9,620 bases of DNA, taken from the NCBI GenBank assembly GCA_019084405.1, contig JAHRFX010000017.1, positions 1-9,620 on the forward strand. The letters are read 5' to 3'. The position numbers and the translations under genes are program-made. The notes under the pieces were generated by a model that saw nothing but the letters and a program-made list of their open reading frames with translations, searched no databases and was not told where the DNA came from. How positions within the stretch are numbered: the first letter of the stretch is position 1; each line of letters opens with the position of its first letter. The DNA comes from Methanobacterium sp. (GTDB lineage: Archaea > Methanobacteriota > Methanobacteria > Methanobacteriales > Methanobacteriaceae). Of the stretch, positions 7,096 to 9,620 are shown one piece after another.

Positions 7096-7186
7096 ATCAC
7101 ACCCACCCCAACATTGGAAAAATATCAGGAAAAAAATTAAACAAAAAAAAGTTAGCTAAACAAATACATCCTCCTTACTTAGAATT

Positions 7187-7227
7187 TCACCTTTTAGCAC
7201 ACTTATCCAGTAATCCTAGTGACTTCA
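7187..7227 (-). other. Possible lost C-terminal end of the TPR protein
   Basis: Directly after the TPR gene, another minus-strand frame is open through LSSEMMKSLGLLDKCAKR to TGA at 7187-7189. It has the character of the amphipathic tail expected after the last TPR helix. One base shift near 7240 would fuse it to the upstream gene in place of the abrupt ICPVR ending. This is inference from reading-frame texture only. Confidence 0.35.
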
Positions 7228-8253
7228 TCATCTCACTGGACAAATCATTTTAAATTTATTAAGATATACTTTAGCTTCTTCTAATTTACCCTCATCCAGG
7301 AGTAATTCACCTTTACGCAGATAGACGTAAGGATATTTCGGGTCATGGGTTAATACATAATCCAGTATTTGGTGGGATCTTTTATGATTACCTTCTTTAC
7401 TAAGGAGGCAGGCTTTATTAAGCTGCGTATCTTTCCGGGAAACATGGAGTTTAAAGGCTTTATTAATGTAGGCTGCTCCTTCTTCTAATTTTTCCTGTTT
7501 CAAAAGAAGATAACCCTTGATATTAAGGGGTAGGGGATACATGTCATTAAATTCCAGGGCCTTATCTGCATACTCCTGGGCCTGGTCATATTCTCTTAAA
7601 TTTTCCCAGGAATTGGCCAGGATGGAGTAAAAATAGCTCATCTGGAGTTTTTTTATAAGGGGCCAGGTTTTTATTTTACCCTGCAGGGCCTTTTTCCGGG
7701 CATATTCTAACTTCTCATATTCTTTTAGCCGGGATAAAGGCAGGGTTAAGGCACACCAGGCCATTCTATCTTCGGGATTTTTTTCCAGTAAGCTTTTGAA
7801 AGCTGCTTTTGATTTTGTAAAATCACACCGGTCATATAATGATAAACCTTCCTGGTATGGTTTCCAGAATCGGGATAATAAGAGGTTAGTTATGATCATG
7901 AAGCTGATCATTCCTATAATATACAGGGCAAAAGCCAGGGCCATTAAAAATTCCAGGGTGTCACTTGATGGTAATATTATAATTAAGCACCAGAGAATTA
8001 ATGCCAGGATTACTATCCGGATTTTATCTTTATAAAAAATTATTCCGGTATCCCACAGGATATTATTTTCCATAAAATCATCGGATATGGTAAATATTAA
8101 GCTGATAATCAGATTTATAAAACCTATAATCCATAAAATATTGATTTGGGTGGTTAAAAGGAGGGTGGGTATGAATAAGATGGTCAGGGGATAGGTAATT
8201 ACAAGCAGGATATCTTTTAACTTGTAGTTTGGGATAGGGGATGATTTATTCAT
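7228..8253 (-). CDS. Membrane-anchored tetratricopeptide repeat protein
   Basis: A 341-residue protein with two parts. Residues about 12-128 hold four hydrophobic helices (around 13-33, 37-57, 79-98 and 103-127). From about 130 to the end come TPR units with the usual pattern, for example WKPYQEGLSLYDRCDFTKSK, ANSWENLREYDQAQEYADKA, IKGYLLLKQEKLEEGAAYIN and YLRKGELLLDEGKLEEAKVY. TPR regions bind other proteins, so a membrane scaffold role is likely; the partner is unknown. Methanogens carry many such proteins. No ribosome site precedes ATG 8253, and a TATA element lies about 27 bases before it, so the mRNA is probably leaderless. The C-terminus is abrupt, and a shifted frame just downstream may hold its original end. 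Composition is richer in CAGG-like codons than the polysaccharide genes, suggesting resident chromosomal DNA. Confidence 0.85.
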   Translation of the reverse strand: MNKSSPIPNYKLKDILLVITYPLTILFIPTLLLTTQINILWIIGFINLIISLIFTISDDFMENNILWDTGIIFYKDKIRIVILALILWCLIIILPSSDTLEFLMALAFALYIIGMISFMIITNLLLSRFWKPYQEGLSLYDRCDFTKSKAAFKSLLEKNPEDRMAWCALTLPLSRLKEYEKLEYARKKALQGKIKTWPLIKKLQMSYFYSILANSWENLREYDQAQEYADKALEFNDMYPLPLNIKGYLLLKQEKLEEGAAYINKAFKLHVSRKDTQLNKACLLSKEGNHKRSHQILDYVLTHDPKYPYVYLRKGELLLDEGKLEEAKVYLNKFKMICPVR

Positions 8254-8275
8254 TCTGGTGGATTTGTTATTAAAA

Positions 8276-8286
8276 ATATTTAAATA
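8276..8286 (-). promoter_or_regulatory. TATA box of the TPR gene, leaderless start
   Basis: Minus-strand ATATTTAAATA is centred about 27 bases before ATG 8253. Archaeal transcription usually starts some 25 bases after the TATA centre, which puts the start at or beside the ATG. The bases before the ATG (CCACCAGA) have no ribosome site, in agreement. Confidence 0.5.
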
Positions 8287-8478
8287 TTGCGATGATTAAC
8301 TACCACTCTGCTGGATTTAGTCCAGTTTAAGGGATATTTGACTTTAACATTCTAGTCGGGATACATTAATTTGCAGGGAATGGATTATTTTTTTAAGATA
8401 TTTGCGGGGTTCAATAATATCCTCCTGGAAATGGAATAAAATCATTAAAGAAGTTAATCCTCATAGTTTGATAGGAGT

Positions 8479-8726
8479 ATGTTTAAATTGAAAAAGAGGA
8501 TTACGGAGTATGTTAGGGTTAGAATCATATGATATCACTATCAAGCTAAGGGGGTCAAATACATTCCCCGTTATGATGAGGGGAATTTGGAATTTAAGTA
8601 AAGAATGATTTTAAGGGGTTTTTGTATCCAGATGAATGCGCTGTATGGATAACTAGTAAAAGCAGTATTTATGATTCCTTAAATAAAAAAAGGAATGATT
8701 TTTTTTTAAAAATCAATCATGGTTAA
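8479..8726 (+). pseudogene. Decayed small gene of unknown function
   Basis: From ATG 8479, with AGGAG immediately before it, the frame gives MFKLKKRITEYVRVRII. After TGA 8530-8532 it continues YHYQAKGVKYIPRYDEGNLE, and after TAA 8599-8601 RMILRG. It then shifts by one base to GFLYPDECAVWITSKSSIYD, SLNKKRNDFFLKINHG and TAA 8724-8726. Good protein texture across both stops and one shift shows a dead gene of about 82 codons. Its basic start and acidic-aromatic middle do not match a family I can name. Its end overlaps the convergent UDP-sugar dehydrogenase relic. The GATTTTT/AAAAATC inverted repeat near 8696-8713 lies in its last codons. Confidence 0.5.
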
Positions 8727-8900
8727 CTGACGCCCACACCCTGATAACAGAAGCCCAGTTTTTTAAGACTATCAGGATCATAGATCCGGCGACCATCCAC
8801 CACTAAATGTATATTCATGACTTCTTGTATCTTTTCAAAGTCCAGTTCTTTAAAATCATCTCATTATCATGCCCTGATACTTCTACCCGACAGATTAACT
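8723..8900 (-). pseudogene. C-terminal relic of a UDP-sugar 6-dehydrogenase
   Basis: The minus strand ends with ELDFEKIQEVMNIHLVVDGR then RIYDPDSLKKLGFCYQGVG and TAA at 8723-8725. This is the closing section of the UDP-glucose/UDP-ManNAc 6-dehydrogenase family, in which VVDGRN-like and LGF-YxGVG stretches are typical. Before it, VSGHDNEM in another frame and stops between 8845 and 8895 show decay. Only the last 45 residues or so of a protein that normally has over 400 are recognisable. Phrases such as TNDHSWIFYHLDFD near 8940-8965 may be further remains. The enzyme makes UDP-uronic acids for surface glycans or pseudomurein-type walls, consistent with the polysaccharide relics at 798-2934. It is not functional here. 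Confidence 0.75.
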
Positions 8901-9038
8901 TTTGGTGGATGAGTATTGGTGAGTATCAAAATCTAAATGATAGAATATCCAGCTGTGGTCATTAGTCAGCAGTATTACTCACCTTTTTCAAAGTGGGATA
9001 ACCAATTAACTGGGATTTTTTATCTTACTTTTAAGCCA

Positions 9039-9062
9039 TTATTGAAATTTTAATTTCAATAA
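9039..9062. repeat. Perfect 24-nt AT palindrome
   Basis: TTATTGAAATT, two T, AATTTCAATAA: both 11-base arms match perfectly. It lies between dead genes, about 265 bases before the DUF2085 start. It could be a regulator site or a hairpin; no T run follows directly, so termination is not obvious. Confidence 0.6.
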
Positions 9063-9296
9063 ACATTTTATTGGTTTTATTTAGTATCAGGACATAATCC
9101 ACTTTTTTCCTGCAAAACCATACTCATGGTTATTTCTCGGGATCCTGATTATTAAAAGCCCGTATACTTAGGAAATGTGAGGAACATATTTTTAAATTTA
9201 AAAAAATCTTTTTTTGGTTTTAACTTTTAAATAAGTGCTCCTATCTCTGCCAGGGCATCAAAGACCATAATATCCACTCCATTTTAATAGTACATA

Positions 9297-9306
9297 TAAT
9301 ATATTT
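9297..9306 (+). promoter_or_regulatory. TATA box of the DUF2085 gene
   Basis: TATA-like ATAATATATT is centred about 26 bases before ATG 9328, with no ribosome site between. That again fits a leaderless transcript. A second TATA-like stretch at 9316-9326 is too close to the ATG to serve it. Confidence 0.4.
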
Positions 9307-9327
9307 TTAAGTCACATATATTTTTAT

Positions 9328-9620
9328 ATGTCATTTTTTAAATTGCTTCGAAATAAATTAAGGCAGGGAAATTTAATCTGCCATGGCATACCGGAGCGAT
9401 CATTTAAAATAAAAGGACACATGCTCCCGGTATGTGCCCGGTGCACTGGTTTGTACCTGGGTAGCTTTTCCTATATACTGCTATTAGTTACTTTCAACTG
9501 GGGCTTTAGCCTGCCTGTTTTTATAACAGGAATTATACTCATAATACCCACCTTTACAGATGGAATAACCCAGATATGTGGTGTAAGAACAAGTAATAAC
9601 ACACTGCGGTTTCTAAGTGG
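9328..9620 (+). CDS. DUF2085 membrane protein, partial at window end
   Basis: The first 97 codons of a small membrane protein of the DUF2085 family, whose biochemical role is unknown. Conserved marks are visible: Cys18-His19 in NLICHGIPERSF, Cys36 and Cys39 in GHMLPVCARCTGLYLG, and Asp78 with Gln82 in TDGITQICGVRTSNN; Arg94 follows at TLRFLSG. The paired Cys and His could bind metal or act in redox chemistry, but that is speculation. A hydrophobic helix spans about 42-57 and another about 60-76. The gene runs off the right edge, so the C-terminus is not seen. ATG 9328 is preceded by a TATA element at the distance expected for a leaderless mRNA, and no ribosome site is present. It appears intact and resident. 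Confidence 0.88.
   Translation, partial: MSFFKLLRNKLRQGNLICHGIPERSFKIKGHMLPVCARCTGLYLGSFSYILLLVTFNWGFSLPVFITGIILIIPTFTDGITQICGVRTSNNTLRFLS

Larger units (their letters stand above)
5440..7168 (-). mobile_element. IS66-like insertion element, decayed
   Basis: The proposed ends are a perfect 15-base inverted repeat, TGTATTTGTTTAGCT at 5440-5454 and its reverse complement at 7154-7168. Both are followed inward, three bases later, by a T-rich or A-rich stretch. It encloses exactly two minus-strand reading frames: a small ORF (7095 to 6871) and an IS66 transposase (6874 to 5449), whose stop codon lies in the left repeat. No 8-base target duplication of the kind IS66 makes is visible (TTTAATTT on the left, TCCTCCTT on the right). 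The element is therefore old, rearranged, or its ends lie elsewhere. Size about 1.73 kb. A TnpC-type transposase without TnpA and TnpB recalls the ISBst12 subgroup. Confidence 0.6.
8901..9327. other. Gene-free region with a palindrome and short coding traces
   Basis: No intact gene. A minus-strand phrase, GVDIMVFDALAEIGALI followed by a stop (about 9234-9287), has protein texture and may be the tail of a lost gene. AT-rich DNA from 9190 contains an A/T run before the DUF2085 gene. Confidence 0.3.

Noticed and set aside
7796..8035. Plus-strand 79-codon open frame
   Set aside because: Antisense to the membrane part of the TPR protein; no ribosome site or family match.
1..9620. CRISPR array, tRNA or rRNA genes
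   Set aside because: No regularly spaced repeats and no cloverleaf or rRNA-like stretch were recognised by eye.
1..9620. All frameshifts being sequencing errors
   Set aside because: Lesions cluster in accessory genes, include nonsense codons, a lost start and large truncations, while vapBC is clean and the TPR and DUF2085 frames are open; individual homopolymer shifts could still be errors.

Overview
The window looks like an accessory, decaying stretch of an archaeal chromosome, most probably a Methanobacterium-like methanogen (Methanobacteriaceae). The reasons are AT-rich DNA with archaeal TATA-type promoters, ribosome sites resembling GGTGA or GGAGAT, at least two genes that look leaderless, a DUF2085 membrane protein, and a Phd-like VapB with a PIN-domain VapC. 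This assignment is inferred from gene content only.

Layout. 1-625: a short coding remnant (+) converging on a badly decayed cupin gene (-). 798-3066: the remains of a surface-polysaccharide locus. It holds a Wzx-type flippase with a frameshift near its start and a family 2 glycosyltransferase with a frameshift in a C6 run. The 3' half of the glycosyltransferase is missing, and it is joined tail to tail to a second, half-deleted cupin copy. 3207-3814: an intact vapBC toxin-antitoxin operon whose last codons overlap a third cupin copy (3802-4177, -) that carries one frameshift. 4483-5102: a broken ADP-ribosyltransferase of the R-S-ExE (C3/VIP2-like) class. It is followed by a 45-codon gene of unknown function and a decayed tandem copy of that gene. 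5440-7168: an IS66-type insertion element in decay. It has a TnpC-like transposase with many frameshifts, a small upstream ORF overlapping it by ATGA, and a 15-bp inverted repeat at its ends.

The right part is more ordinary. 7228-8253 (-) encodes a membrane-anchored TPR protein that may have lost its true C-terminus. 8283-9327 has no intact gene, but holds a decayed unknown gene, a C-terminal relic of a UDP-sugar 6-dehydrogenase and a perfect 24-nt palindrome. 9328-9620 is the start of a DUF2085 gene that runs off the window.

How it fits together: flippase, glycosyltransferase, cupins and UDP-sugar dehydrogenase all point to a former extracellular glycan cluster, eroded by deletion, duplication and IS activity. 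The toxin-antitoxin pair is intact; the ADP-ribosyltransferase unit is not. No tRNA, rRNA or CRISPR array was seen. The lesions sit mainly in accessory genes and include in-frame stops and extensive divergence, so real decay is likelier than poor sequence quality. Single homopolymer shifts still need read-level confirmation.
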